A DNA stretch of 64,000 bases from Actinomycetospora chiangmaiensis DSM 45062 (lineage in GTDB: Bacteria > Actinomycetota > Actinomycetes > Mycobacteriales > Pseudonocardiaceae). The notes beneath the pieces are model-generated. The model worked only from the letters and a program-made list of their open reading frames with translations, did not search any database and was not told the DNA's origin. This document shows positions 32,107-40,470 of the stretch, piece after piece; position 1 is the stretch's first letter; the number at the start of each line of letters is the position of its first letter. Location of the stretch: positions 40,246-104,245 of the forward strand of contig NZ_KB903229.1 of assembly GCF_000379625.1 (NCBI RefSeq). The letters are read 5' to 3'. The position numbers were made by a program, and so were the translations under genes.

Positions 32107-32892
32107 GTGTCCGACACGCACCCGGCGTACGAGGTCCTGCGTCCCGTGACCACGGCGGCGGGGGTGGTCCTCGCCGACAACCCTTCCGGCATGACCCTGG
32201 ACGGCACCAACAGCTGGGTCCTCCGGGCGCCGGGGAACCACGGGTGCGTGGTCGTCGACCCCGGGCCGGACGACCCGCACCACCTCGGGCGGCTCCGCGA
32301 GCACGGGCCGGTGGAGTTGGTCCTGCTGACCCACCACCACCTCGACCACTCCGAGGCGGCGCGCACGTTCGCGGAACAGACGGGGGCCCCGGTGCGCGCG
32401 CTGGACCCGACGCTGTGTCTCGGGGCCGAGGGGCTGGGCGCGGGGGAGACGGTCGGTGCGGCGGGCCTGGACATCCGGGTGGTCGCGACGCCGGGCCACA
32501 CCCGGGACTCGCTGTGCTTCGTCGTCGACGGCGACGGGTCCGTCCTCACCGGCGACACCGTGCTCGGTCGGGGCACGACCGTCCTGGGCGACCACCACGG
32601 GGCGCTCGGCGACTACCTGCGCTCCCTCGACCGCCTCGCCGCCCTCCCGGCCGGCACCACCCTGCTGCCCGGGCACGGCCCGGATCTCCCGGACGCGCCG
32701 CGGACCGCGCGGGAGTACCTGGCCCACCGCGAGCAGCGGCTGGAGCAGGTCCGGGCGGCCCTGCGGCAGCTGCCGGCGGATCCGGAGCCGCGTCAGGTCG
32801 TCGAGATCGTGTACGCGGACGTCGACGAGTCGCTGTGGCCCGCCGCCGACATCTCGGTCGCCGCGCAGCTGGCGTACCTGCGGGGCGCCTGA
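32107..32892 (+). CDS. Metallo-beta-lactamase-fold hydrolase (Rv3677c-like)
   Basis: MBL-fold protein of 261 residues. The metal motif HxHxDH is LTHHHLDHSEAA, with later ligands in VVATPGHTRDSLCF, FVVDGDGSVLTGDTVL and LLPGHGPD. The segment NPSGMTLDGTNSWVL and a C-terminal winged-helix-like tail point to the LACTB2/glyoxalase II-like subgroup, some members of which are nucleases. TAGGGT at 32094-32099 stands seven bases before the GTG start, so it may have its own leaderless promoter. It is convergent with crp and separated from it by a palindromic element. Confidence 0.92.
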   Translation: MSDTHPAYEVLRPVTTAAGVVLADNPSGMTLDGTNSWVLRAPGNHGCVVVDPGPDDPHHLGRLREHGPVELVLLTHHHLDHSEAARTFAEQTGAPVRALDPTLCLGAEGLGAGETVGAAGLDIRVVATPGHTRDSLCFVVDGDGSVLTGDTVLGRGTTVLGDHHGALGDYLRSLDRLAALPAGTTLLPGHGPDLPDAPRTAREYLAHREQRLEQVRAALRQLPADPEPRQVVEIVYADVDESLWPAADISVAAQLAYLRGA

Positions 32893-32898
32893 CGGCCC

Positions 32899-32938
32899 GT
32901 GAGTCCTTCTCCGTGCCCTGGCACGGAGATGGACTCAC
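32899..32938. repeat. Intergenic palindrome with GTGCC-CT-GGCAC core, copy 1
   Basis: The outer stem GTGAGTCC (32899-32906) pairs with GGACTCAC (32931-32938). The inner stem TCTCCGTGCC (32908-32917) pairs with GGCACGGAGA (32920-32929) around CT. It lies between the convergent MBL-fold and crp genes and shares its core and overall form with the element at 37545-37592, while the stems differ by paired changes. Confidence 0.8.
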
Positions 32939-32947
32939 AGGGCGACG

Positions 32948-33622
32948 TCACCGGGCGCGGCGCGCCAGACGGTCCGGCTCGAGGATGAGGACGCTCTTGC
33001 CCTCGAGGCGCAGCCAGCCGCGGGCGGCGAAGTCGGCGAGGGCCTTGTTGACCGTCTCGCGCGAGGCGCCGACGAGCTGGGCGATCTCCTCCTGCGTCAG
33101 GTCGTGCGTGACGCGGAGCAGGCCGGCCTCCTGGGAGCCGAAGCGCTGGGCGAGCTGCAGCAGCGCCTTCGCCACCCGGCCGGGGACGTCGGTGAAGATC
33201 AGGTCCGCGAGGAGGTTGTTCGTCCGCCGCAGGCGGCGGGCGACGACCCGCAGCAGCTGCTCGGCGATCTCCGGGCGCTGCGCGATCCACTCCTTGAGCG
33301 CGGTGCGGTCCATCGAGTAGGCGCGGACGTCGGTGACGCACGTGGCCGTCGACGTCCGGGGGCCGGGGTCGAAGATGGACAGCTCGCCGAACATGTCGGA
33401 CGGGCCGAAGATCGACAGCAGGTTCTCGCGCCCGTCCGGCGAGCGGCGGCCGATCTTGACCTTGCCGCTCTGCACGATGAACAGGCGATCGCCGGGCTCA
33501 CCCTCGTTGAAGATGACGGTGCCCCGCGGGAACTCGACGCGATCGAGCGACTCCGTCAACACCTCGATGGCGGCCGGATCCACTCCCTGGAAGATCCCTG
33601 CCCGCGCCAGTACCTCGTCCAC
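32948..33622 (-). CDS. crp: cAMP receptor protein (Crp/Fnr family global regulator)
   Basis: Crp homologue of 224 residues, the same length as M. tuberculosis Rv3676. The cyclic-nucleotide-binding domain contains [20 protein letters not shown] and the phosphate-binding [18 protein letters not shown]. The helix-turn-helix is [23 protein letters not shown] at 33622 is preferred because GAGGAG lies nine bases upstream and the protein then starts [13 protein letters not shown] as in mycobacteria. It should control carbon, redox and resuscitation genes in response to cAMP. The 233 bp between this gene and the next membrane-protein gene hold the promoter, in which I see no certain TGTGA-N6-TCACA site. 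Confidence 0.96.
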   Translation of the reverse strand: MDEVLARAGIFQGVDPAAIEVLTESLDRVEFPRGTVIFNEGEPGDRLFIVQSGKVKIGRRSPDGRENLLSIFGPSDMFGELSIFDPGPRTSTATCVTDVRAYSMDRTALKEWIAQRPEIAEQLLRVVARRLRRTNNLLADLIFTDVPGRVAKALLQLAQRFGSQEAGLLRVTHDLTQEEIAQLVGASRETVNKALADFAARGWLRLEGKSVLILEPDRLARRAR

Positions 33623-33855
33623 CGTCGTCCGCTCCTCGCCGACTCTTGAGACCCCCACGGGCCCGGGCATCCTGCACCCGAGGACTCCGTTGTGTCACCA
33701 GTCACGTCTGCCGCAAGTCTAATCGCGTGCATGGTCATGATCACGCAGCACGCGGCCGACGATCCCCGGATCTAGCCCTGTTCCGTCGTCGTCCGCGAGG
33801 CATGCCCCCCGAATGGACGACCCTACCCGCCGACTATGACGCCGCTGGGTGAGCG

Positions 33856-34137
33856 TCAGACGCCGGTGGTGCTCCGGCCGGTCGGCTCGGACGCACGGCC
33901 GCCACGGCGGGGCGTCCCGGTGCGCTTGCCGAGGTTGCGCAGCCGGAAGAGGGTGAGGGCGCCGCCGATGCCCTGGCGGAAGAGGGCCTTCACCTCGTCG
34001 GGCCGGGCGCGCTCGAGGAAGTCCTCGACCTCGTCCTCACGGACGGTGCCCGAGCGCAGTCTCGTCTCCAGGCGCTCCATGCCCAGGGCGAAGACCATGA
34101 TGAGGAGAGGGATGAGGATCGCGATCCAGGCCGTCAT
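33856..34137 (-). CDS. Small membrane protein, unknown function
   Basis: A 93-residue protein with one N-terminal transmembrane helix ([20 protein letters not shown]), an acidic middle ([23 protein letters not shown]) and a basic C-terminus. A small membrane protein gene (Rv3675) occupies the same place between crp and nth in M. tuberculosis, but I cannot confirm homology by sequence. It is divergent from nth and reads in the same direction as crp. Confidence 0.75.
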   Translation of the reverse strand: MTAWIAILIPLLIMVFALGMERLETRLRSGTVREDEVEDFLERARPDEVKALFRQGIGGALTLFRLRNLGKRTGTPRRGGRASEPTGRSTTGV

Positions 34138-34251
34138 GGTGCCTCGCATCGTCCCGCACCCACGGTGCGGAGCGGGCACCGGGGGTCCTCGGCGTGTCGC
34201 GGGGTGCTCCCGGGCCGTCACGGTGTCGGAGGTCTTCTCTACCCTGGTCGA

Positions 34252-35013
34252 ATGACCTCGGGTGTGACGCCTGCTGCGACGAAGCCGGGCGAGACGCACC
34301 TGGGGCTCGTGCGGCGGGCCCGCCGGATGCACCGCGCGCTCGCGGCCGCCCACGTCGACGCGCACTGCGAGCTCGACTTCACCTCCCCGCTCGAGCTGCT
34401 CGTGGCCACGGTGCTCTCGGCGCAGACCACCGACGTCACGGTCAACCGGGTCACCCCGGCGCTCTTCGCGCGGTACCCCGACGCCGCCGCGTACGCGGGG
34501 GCCGACCGCACGGAGATGGAGGAGATCCTCCGTCCCACCGGCTTCTACCGGGCCAAGACCAACTCGGTCATCACGCTCGGGCAGGCCCTGGTCGAGACCT
34601 ACGGCGGGGAGGTCCCGGGGCGGCTCGAGGACCTCGTGACGCTGCCGGGGGTCGGCCGCAAGACCGCGAACGTCGTCCTGGGGAACGCGTTCGGCGTCCC
34701 GGGCATCACCGTCGACACGCACTTCGGCCGGCTCTCCCGCCGGTGGGCGTGGACGGCGTCGGAGGACCCGGTGCAGGTCGAGAAGGAGGTGGGGGAACTC
34801 GTCGAGCGCAAGGACTGGACGATGCTGTCCCACCGCGTGATCTTCCACGGGCGCCGCGTCTGCCACGCGAAGAAGCCCGCCTGCGGGGCCTGCTCGATCG
34901 CGAAGGACTGCCCGTCGGCGGGGATCGGGGAGACCGACCCGGCGAAGGCGGCCAAGCTCGTCAAGGGGCCGGAGGCCGACCACCTCCTCGCCCTCGTCGG
35001 TCTCGAGCGGTGA
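34252..35013 (+). CDS. nth: Endonuclease III
   Basis: DNA glycosylase/AP lyase of 253 residues removing oxidised pyrimidines. The helix-hairpin-helix is [14 protein letters not shown] with the catalytic Lys about 137, and the catalytic Asp about 155 is in [11 protein letters not shown]. The [4Fe-4S] ligands CX6CX2CX5C appear as [23 protein letters not shown] at 34240-34245 is six bases before the ATG, suggesting a leaderless message. It heads a chain of four genes joined by 4-bp overlaps (nth, thioredoxin-like, NUDIX, marP), the same as Rv3674c-Rv3671c. Confidence 0.96.
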   Translation: MTSGVTPAATKPGETHLGLVRRARRMHRALAAAHVDAHCELDFTSPLELLVATVLSAQTTDVTVNRVTPALFARYPDAAAYAGADRTEMEEILRPTGFYRAKTNSVITLGQALVETYGGEVPGRLEDLVTLPGVGRKTANVVLGNAFGVPGITVDTHFGRLSRRWAWTASEDPVQVEKEVGELVERKDWTMLSHRVIFHGRRVCHAKKPACGACSIAKDCPSAGIGETDPAKAAKLVKGPEADHLLALVGLER

Positions 35014-35645
35014 CGCGCACCGAGGTCGGATCGACCCTGCTCGTCCTCATCCTCGTGGTCGTCGGCGTCATCGCCCTCTGGCCGCGCGACTCCGCCTCCG
35101 GTCCCGACGCCGGGTCGGCGCCGGCGAGCAGCACGGCTGCGGTCGGTACTGCCGACCCGCAGGCGCTCACCGACGCGCGCACGCGGGCGGGGCTCGCGGA
35201 GTGCCCCACCCCGTCGTCGGGCCGGGCCGGAGCCCCGCTGGCGGGACTGACGCTGGACTGTCTCGGGGCCCCGGGCCAGGTCGACCTGGCGGCGGCGCTG
35301 CCGGGCCGGGTGACGCTCGTGAACCTCTGGGCGTCGTGGTGCGGCCCGTGCCGCGAGGAGATCCCGGCGATCGCCGCCTACGCCGCCCAGCCGGGCGCCG
35401 CGGCGGTGCTCGGGGTCGACGTGGCGGACACGCCCACGGACGCCCTGGCCCTGATGTCGGCCCTCGGCGCGCGGTATCCCTCGGTCTCCGACCCCGACCA
35501 GGTCGTCGGCCGCCGTCTCGGCGCGGCCCCGGTGCTCCCCGCGAGCGTGGTCGTCCGCGCCGACGGCACCGTCGTGCCGCTGCCGGCGCAGGTCTTCGCC
35601 ACCCCGGAGCAGGTGCGCGCCGCCGTCGCGGGAGCGGCCGCGTGA
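35010..35645 (+). CDS. Membrane-anchored TlpA/ResA-like thioredoxin
   Basis: Thioredoxin-fold protein of 211 residues with an N-terminal membrane anchor (about 6-25, [18 protein letters not shown]) and the redox motif [13 protein letters not shown], so the CxxC faces the outside of the membrane. Two further Cys (AECPTP, LDCLGAP) are present in the periplasmic part. It corresponds to Rv3673c. The GTG start overlaps the nth stop, and its own stop overlaps the NUDIX gene. Confidence 0.92.
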   Translation: MTRTEVGSTLLVLILVVVGVIALWPRDSASGPDAGSAPASSTAAVGTADPQALTDARTRAGLAECPTPSSGRAGAPLAGLTLDCLGAPGQVDLAAALPGRVTLVNLWASWCGPCREEIPAIAAYAAQPGAAAVLGVDVADTPTDALALMSALGARYPSVSDPDQVVGRRLGAAPVLPASVVVRADGTVVPLPAQVFATPEQVRAAVAGAAA

Positions 35646-36337
35646 GCGGGCTGCTGCGCCCGCAGGCGGCCCCGGACTGGCTGGCGGGCCTCGTGGCGGC
35701 GTGCGGCCGCACGACGCCCGACGACGTGCCGTTCCGGCGGCGGCCGGGCGACCACGGGCGCGAGGCCGCCGTGGTGCTGCTCTTCGGCGACGACGACGCG
35801 GCGGGCCCCGACATCGTGCTCACCGAGCGCGCCGCGGACATGCGCTCGCACGCGGGGCAGGCGGCGTTCCCCGGCGGCGGGCTGGAACCGGCCGACGGGA
35901 CCGGGCTCGACGGGCTCGTGACGGCGGGCCTGCGCGAGACCGAGGAGGAGATCGGCGCCGACCCCGCCGGGATCGTCCCGCTGACCACGCTCCCGCCGTT
36001 GACCATCCCGGTCTCGGGTTTCGCGGTGACCCCGGTGATCACCTACTGGGCGGCGCCCGGGCCGATCGGGGTGGTCGACCCCGCCGAGACCGCCGCCGTG
36101 GTGCGCGTCCCGCTCGCGGAACTCACCGACCCGGCGCACCGCTTCACGGTGACCTCGCCGGGTGGATACCAGGGTCCAGCTTTCACGGTGCGGGGCCTGC
36201 TCGTGTGGGGGTTCACGGCCGGCGTGCTCTCCTGGGTGCTCGACCTCGCGGGGTGGACCGTCCCGTGGGAGCGCAGCGACGTACGCGATCTCGGCGAGGC
36301 GTGGGCCCGCCGGCACGAGGGAGAAGCGATCCGATGA
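35642..36337 (+). CDS. CoA-type NUDIX hydrolase (Rv3672c-like)
   Basis: NUDIX hydrolase of 231 residues. The NUDIX box is spread over FPGGGLEPADGTGLDGLVTA and GLRETEEEIG, preceded by LTERAADMRSHAGQAAFPGG, the CoA-pyrophosphatase signature. It should cleave CoA or CoA derivatives to phosphopantetheine and 3',5'-ADP. It is joined by 4-bp overlaps to its neighbours on both sides. Confidence 0.93.
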   Translation: MSGLLRPQAAPDWLAGLVAACGRTTPDDVPFRRRPGDHGREAAVVLLFGDDDAAGPDIVLTERAADMRSHAGQAAFPGGGLEPADGTGLDGLVTAGLRETEEEIGADPAGIVPLTTLPPLTIPVSGFAVTPVITYWAAPGPIGVVDPAETAAVVRVPLAELTDPAHRFTVTSPGGYQGPAFTVRGLLVWGFTAGVLSWVLDLAGWTVPWERSDVRDLGEAWARRHEGEAIR

Positions 36338-37533
36338 GCTGGGTCGACATCGTCGTCGTGCTGCTCGCGATCGCCGCGGCGATCTCCGGTTGGCGCCACG
36401 GCCTCGCGGTGGCCGCCCTGTCCTTCCTCGGCGTCATCGGCGGCGCCCTGCTCGGCCTGAAGCTCGCGCCGCTGATCGTCGGGCTGTTCACGGGCGACAC
36501 CAGCCGGGTCGTCGTGAGCGTGCTCATCGTCATCGCGCTGGTCGCCCTCGGCGAGACGCTCGGGGTGTACCTCGGGCGTGCGGTCCGCGACCGGATGCGC
36601 CTCAACTCCGTCCGCACGGTCGACTCCACGTTCGGCGCCGTGCTGCAGGCCCTCACCGCGCTCGTCGTCGCCTGGCTGATCGCGCTGCCGCTGGCCTCGT
36701 CGTCGAACGTGGCGCTGTCGTCGGCCCTGAAGAACTCGGCGGTGCTCTCCACCGTCGACTCGGTGATGCCCTCCACGCTGCGGTCGCTGCCGAACGAGCT
36801 GCGGGCGATGTTCGACGCGTCCGGGTTCCCCGACGTGCTCTCGCCGTTCTCCCCGACCCCCGGTGTCGCCGAGGTGTCGGCCCCCGACGAGGGTCTGGTG
36901 CGCGACCCGGTGGTGCAGCGCGCCCGGGCGAGCGTGCTGAAGATCCGGGGGCGGGCGCCGTCGTGCTCGCGGGCCCTGGAGGGCACCGGCTTCGTCATCG
37001 GCAGCGAGCGCGTCATGACCAACGCCCACGTCGTCGCCGGCACCAACGAGGTGTCGGTGGAGGTGCCGCGCTCCGGCGGCGGGGCCGACACCGAGGCCGC
37101 CCGGGTCGTCTACTACGACCCCGAGGTCGACGTCGCCGTGCTCGCCGTACCGGGCCTCGAGGCGCGCTCGCTGCCCATCCAGTACTCGGGCGCCGAGACC
37201 GGCGACAACGCCGTGGCCCTCGGCTACCCGCTCGACGGGCCGTTCTCGTCGAGCCCGGCGAAGATCCGCCAGCGGATCCAGCTGCGGGGCCCCGACATCT
37301 ACGACTCGCAGACCGTCACCCGTGACGTCTACACGATCCGCGGCACGGTGAAGTCCGGGAACTCCGGCGGACCGCTGATCAACCCGCAGGGCCAGGTCAT
37401 CGGCGTGGTGTTCGGCGCCGCGGTGGACCAGGGCGACACGGGCTTCGTGCTCACGTCCGACCAGGTGCGCGCCGCGCTCGACGCCGCCCCGTCCTCGACC
37501 TCGCGGGTGTCGACGGGTAGCTGCGCCTCGTAG
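36334..37533 (+). CDS. marP: MarP-like membrane serine protease
   Basis: Protease of 399 residues with four predicted transmembrane helices in the first about 120 residues and a trypsin/HtrA-like extracytoplasmic domain. The triad is His about 232 (MTNAHVVAG), Asp about 266 (EVDVAVLAVPG) and Ser about 344 (VKSGNSGGPLI). Two Cys, about 211 (APSCSRAL) and 397 (TGSCAS), fit the disulfide known to clamp MarP (Rv3671c), which is needed for acid resistance in M. tuberculosis. It is the last gene of the nth operon and ends at a palindromic element. Confidence 0.95.
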   Translation: MSWVDIVVVLLAIAAAISGWRHGLAVAALSFLGVIGGALLGLKLAPLIVGLFTGDTSRVVVSVLIVIALVALGETLGVYLGRAVRDRMRLNSVRTVDSTFGAVLQALTALVVAWLIALPLASSSNVALSSALKNSAVLSTVDSVMPSTLRSLPNELRAMFDASGFPDVLSPFSPTPGVAEVSAPDEGLVRDPVVQRARASVLKIRGRAPSCSRALEGTGFVIGSERVMTNAHVVAGTNEVSVEVPRSGGGADTEAARVVYYDPEVDVAVLAVPGLEARSLPIQYSGAETGDNAVALGYPLDGPFSSSPAKIRQRIQLRGPDIYDSQTVTRDVYTIRGTVKSGNSGGPLINPQGQVIGVVFGAAVDQGDTGFVLTSDQVRAALDAAPSSTSRVSTGSCAS

Positions 37534-37544
37534 GTGCGCTGCGC

Positions 37545-37592
37545 GCCTGTGAGTACTTTCCCGTGCCCTGGCACGGACAAGTACTCACAGGC
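37545..37592. repeat. Intergenic palindrome with GTGCC-CT-GGCAC core, copy 2
   Basis: GCCTGTGAGTACTT at 37545-37558 pairs perfectly with 37579-37592. Inside, CCGTGCC (37561-37567) pairs with GGCACGG (37570-37576) around CT. The right arm contains the stop codon of the minus-strand hydrolase gene. It has the same core and flanks as 32899-32938 but a different, compensated middle stem. Confidence 0.8.
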
Positions 37593-38499
37593 TGCGGAGC
37601 AGCACCTCGCAGACGTGCCGGGGCGCCTCCTGGTGCGGGAAGTGGCCGGCGCCGGGCACGGTGACCACCTCGTGGGCGGGCGCCCAGCGGGCCGAGTCCC
37701 GCACCACCGCCTCCGGCACCCAGGGGTCGAACTCCCCGCGCAGGTGCAGCACCGGGACCTCGACGCCCCGGCCGAGGGCCGCCGCGAACCGTGATCCGTC
37801 CGGCCGACCCTGGGAGCGCACGGCCCACCGGAAGTACTCCAGCGAGCAGTGCGACGTGCGCGGCGTGAGCAGGGCCGCGGCGTGCGTGGCGGCGACCCCG
37901 GCGAACTCGGGGCTCGCGGGCCAGCCCGCGCCCGCACCCGCCGTCAGGAAGGCCCCGGCCGCGGCGGCGCCGTCGCGGCGCAGGGACCGCTCGGGGAGGC
38001 GCGGGAGCTGGAAGAAGGCGACGTCGCGCAGCGGACGCGCCCAGCGCCATGGAGCGCGGCGCACGGCGCGGCGCAGGGCCAGCGGGTGCGGGGTGGCCAC
38101 GACGGCGAGGCGCGAGACGACACGCGGGTGCAGCGTCGCGAGGGTCCAGGCGACGGCACCGCCCCAGCCGGCCCCCACGACGGCGGCGCGGCGCGCCCCC
38201 AGGGCGGGGACCAGGCCGGCGACGTCGCCGGCGAGCGTCCACAGGTCGTAGCCGCGCGGGGGCCGGTCCGACCCGCAGTAGCCCCGCAGGTCGACGGCCA
38301 CCGCGCGGTACCCGGCCGCGCCGAGCGCGGTCAGCTGGTGGCGCCAGGACCACCAGAACTCCGGGAACCCGTGCAGCAGCAGCACCGGATCGCCCGTGGC
38401 CGGGCCGCACTCGGCGACGTGCAGCCGGATGCCGTTGGCGGACACACTGCGGTGCCGCCACGGCCCGGCGAGAGCGGCGGGGTCCTCGGGTCGGCTCAG
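37585..38499 (-). CDS. EphE-like alpha/beta hydrolase lacking the canonical nucleophile
   Basis: Epoxide-hydrolase-type alpha/beta protein of about 304 residues (Rv3670/EphE position). The oxyanion motif HGFPEFWWSWRHQL and the catalytic-His segment VPGAGHFPHQEAP are present. The nucleophile elbow, however, reads VVGAGWGGAVAW: the residue that should be Asp (or Ser) is Gly, so a classical hydrolase reaction looks impossible. No ATG or GTG fits upstream of the family-typical AGPWRH segment. The best start is CTG at 38499, overlapping the preceding stop as CTGA; GTG at 38445 would drop AGPWRH. It follows the holin-like gene on the same strand. Confidence 0.8.
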   Translation of the reverse strand: MSRPEDPAALAGPWRHRSVSANGIRLHVAECGPATGDPVLLLHGFPEFWWSWRHQLTALGAAGYRAVAVDLRGYCGSDRPPRGYDLWTLAGDVAGLVPALGARRAAVVGAGWGGAVAWTLATLHPRVVSRLAVVATPHPLALRRAVRRAPWRWARPLRDVAFFQLPRLPERSLRRDGAAAAGAFLTAGAGAGWPASPEFAGVAATHAAALLTPRTSHCSLEYFRWAVRSQGRPDGSRFAAALGRGVEVPVLHLRGEFDPWVPEAVVRDSARWAPAHEVVTVPGAGHFPHQEAPRHVCEVLLRSL

Positions 38500-38990
38500 G
38501 TCCGCGGGGAGATGGGCGTCGCGGCGGGAGCGTCGGAGCGGCCGCGGCGCAGGACCTCGACGGACTCCTTGGCGGTCTCGATCGTCCGCTCCGGGGCCTT
38601 GATCTTGCGGACCTTGAGGTAGCCGAGGAAGCCCGCGACACCCGCGATGATCAGCATCAGCACGAAGGTGATCGCGAAGCCCGCCCACCGCTGCGTGGGG
38701 AAGAGCAGGTTGAAGGCCTCGGCGACGGCGAAGAAGAAGAACCAGAGGCTGAAGAGGGCGACGACGCCGGCCAGCACGAAGAAGATGCTGCCCTGGACGC
38801 CCTTCTTCACCTCGCCGGTGATCTCCTGCTTGGCGAGTTCGACCTCCGCACGCACCAGCGTGGAGACGTGCGTGGTCACCTCCTTCACCAGCGCGCCGAC
38901 GGACGCGTCGCCGTTCTGGCGTGCGGCTTCGGCGTGGAGCGGGATGGAGGGCACCACGGGTGGGCCTCCGGGGGACGACGGCGAGGTCAC
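38496..38990 (-). CDS. Phage-holin-family (Act_Holin-type) membrane protein (Rv3669-like)
   Basis: A 164-residue protein with an N-terminal polar segment, a helical part VGALVKEVTTHVSTLVRAEVELAKQE typical of putative actinobacterial holin-superfamily proteins, and two transmembrane helices (FFVLAGVVALFSLWFFFFAV; AITFVLMLIIAGVAGFLGYL). The C-terminus is basic. The GTG at 38990 has AGGAGG four bases upstream. Despite the family name there is no sign of a phage; orthologues are ordinary chromosomal genes next to ephE. Confidence 0.88.
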   Translation of the reverse strand: MTSPSSPGGPPVVPSIPLHAEAARQNGDASVGALVKEVTTHVSTLVRAEVELAKQEITGEVKKGVQGSIFFVLAGVVALFSLWFFFFAVAEAFNLLFPTQRWAGFAITFVLMLIIAGVAGFLGYLKVRKIKAPERTIETAKESVEVLRRGRSDAPAATPISPRT

Positions 38991-39121
38991 GGGCCCTCCT
39001 GGCGGGTCGGGTCGAGCGGGGGCACATCGTGCCACGACCACGGCGGACGCGATCGGTGACACGACAGCACGGCCCGTGTCTTCCCGATCATCACGAGGTC
39101 CAGTCCTGCAGTTGACGCCGG

Positions 39122-39499
39122 TTACTCGGACGGGGCGCGCCGCAACGCCTTGCGGTCGCTGCGCCGGCGCTTGTCCTCCAGGCGGCGGAGCTTCGCGCCC
39201 CGGCTGGGGCGGCGGGCCCGGCGCGACGGCGGGTCGGGTCGCCGGGCCTGGTCGATCCGCTCGACCGCGCGCTCCAGGGCGGCCTCGCGGTTGCGCAGCT
39301 GCGACCGGTGTTCGGACGCCGTGACGTGCAGCACGGGGCCCAGCCGCTCGACGAGGCGGTCGGCGTCGGGGAGCTCCGCGAGGTCGACCAGGAGCTCCAC
39401 GCGGGAGTCGGTGGTGTTCACGCCCTGCCCGCCGGGCCCCGAGGACCGGGAGAACCGCCAGGTCAGGGCACGCTCGGGCAGCAGTCCGATGCTGTCCAT
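39122..39499 (-). CDS. arfB: Ribosome-rescue peptidyl-tRNA hydrolase ArfB
   Basis: Release-factor-like protein of 125 residues with the catalytic GGQ in SSGPGGQGVNTTDSRVEL. The C-terminal tail is very basic (KLRRLEDKRRRSDRKALRR) and should insert in the mRNA channel of stalled ribosomes, as in YaeJ/ArfB. It lacks the codon-recognition domain of RF1/RF2. It is divergent from the Fic-like gene, with a gap of about 120 bp. Confidence 0.93.
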   Translation of the reverse strand: MDSIGLLPERALTWRFSRSSGPGGQGVNTTDSRVELLVDLAELPDADRLVERLGPVLHVTASEHRSQLRNREAALERAVERIDQARRPDPPSRRARRPSRGAKLRRLEDKRRRSDRKALRRAPSE

Positions 39500-39622
39500 G
39501 CCTCCAGTGTGCTCATTCTGTCGACCCGTCAATCGCCCCCGTGGCAGGAAAGCGTCGTTGCTGTCATCCAGTGGCAGCAACGCCACATCGACGACCGGGC
39601 GCCACCTGGGACGATGAGAGCC

Positions 39623-40363
39623 ATGACCGCCGCGACCACCGACCCGCTCGCGCCGCTGCTCGACCTCCCCGGCGTTGCCGAGGGCGCCGAGTCGATCCGC
39701 CGGCACGTCGAGGCCGTGCACGCCCACCGCACCAACCGCCGCGGCTGGCCGACCACCGCCGCCGAGGCGACCGTGCGGGCGGCCCGGGCGTCCGCGGCAC
39801 TCGACGGCGGGTCCGCCGACCTCCCCGAGGACGGCCCCGTGACCGACCCGGTCCTCGCCGGCGCGCTGCGGGTCGCCGAGGCGCTCGGCGGCCTGCTCCC
39901 GACGTGGCGCCGCGCGCCGCTGCAGGCCCTCGCGAAGCTGCACGTGCTCGCCGCGACCGACCGGGTGCCGGAGTCCGAGCTCGGGCGTCCCCGCGTGGGC
40001 CCGGAGGTCGGGGCGCGTCTCGACGGCCTCGCGGGCCTCGTCGCCGGCGGCACGTCCGTGCCCGGGCCGGTCCTCGTCGGCGTGGTGCACGGGGAGCTGC
40101 TGGCGCTGGCGCCCTTCACCGTCGGGAACGGGATCGTCGCCCGGGCCGCGGCCCGCCTCACCGCGATCTCCACCGGGCTCGACCCCAAGGGCCTCGTCGT
40201 CCCGGAGGTCGGCCACCTGCGCGCGCAGGCCGAGTACACGGCCGCCGCGGCGGCCTTCGCCACCGGGACGGGCGACGGCCTCGCCCGCTGGTTCGCCCAC
40301 GAGGTGACCGCCTGGCGCACCGGCGCCAAGGAGGCGACGGGCATCGCGGACGCGGCCGGCTAG
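39623..40363 (+). CDS. Fic-fold protein with degenerate active site
   Basis: A 246-residue protein related to Fic AMP-transferases but degenerate. The Fic motif HPFxxGNGRxxR is represented by LAPFTVGNGIVARAAARL: the catalytic His is Ala and the first Arg is Ile, while Phe, GNG and the last Arg remain. An N-terminal segment ARASAALDGGS resembles the inhibitory-helix region of Fic proteins (SSxIEGN). Catalysis by the known mechanism is therefore unlikely; a binding role is possible. The start at 39623 is one of two ATGs (also 39614). It directly precedes ssd and the tad genes. Confidence 0.75.
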   Translation: MTAATTDPLAPLLDLPGVAEGAESIRRHVEAVHAHRTNRRGWPTTAAEATVRAARASAALDGGSADLPEDGPVTDPVLAGALRVAEALGGLLPTWRRAPLQALAKLHVLAATDRVPESELGRPRVGPEVGARLDGLAGLVAGGTSVPGPVLVGVVHGELLALAPFTVGNGIVARAAARLTAISTGLDPKGLVVPEVGHLRAQAEYTAAAAAFATGTGDGLARWFAHEVTAWRTGAKEATGIADAAG

Positions 40364-40470
40364 ACCGTTCAGCCGCCCGCCCCGTCCCCACCGGCACCGC
40401 GGACGGGGGTTGTCCCCAGCGCGGGCGCTCCCGCACCCGTCGTCGGGCAGATCGTCGCACCCTGCGGGAC

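Noticed and set aside
33623..33855. Crp autoregulatory site upstream of crp
   Set aside because: GTGAC repeats are present, but no TGTGA-N6-TCACA palindrome with acceptable match was found.
38496..38990. Prophage remnant because of holin-family similarity
   Set aside because: The gene is a regular member of the Rv3669-type chromosomal family next to ephE and marP; no other phage gene is present.
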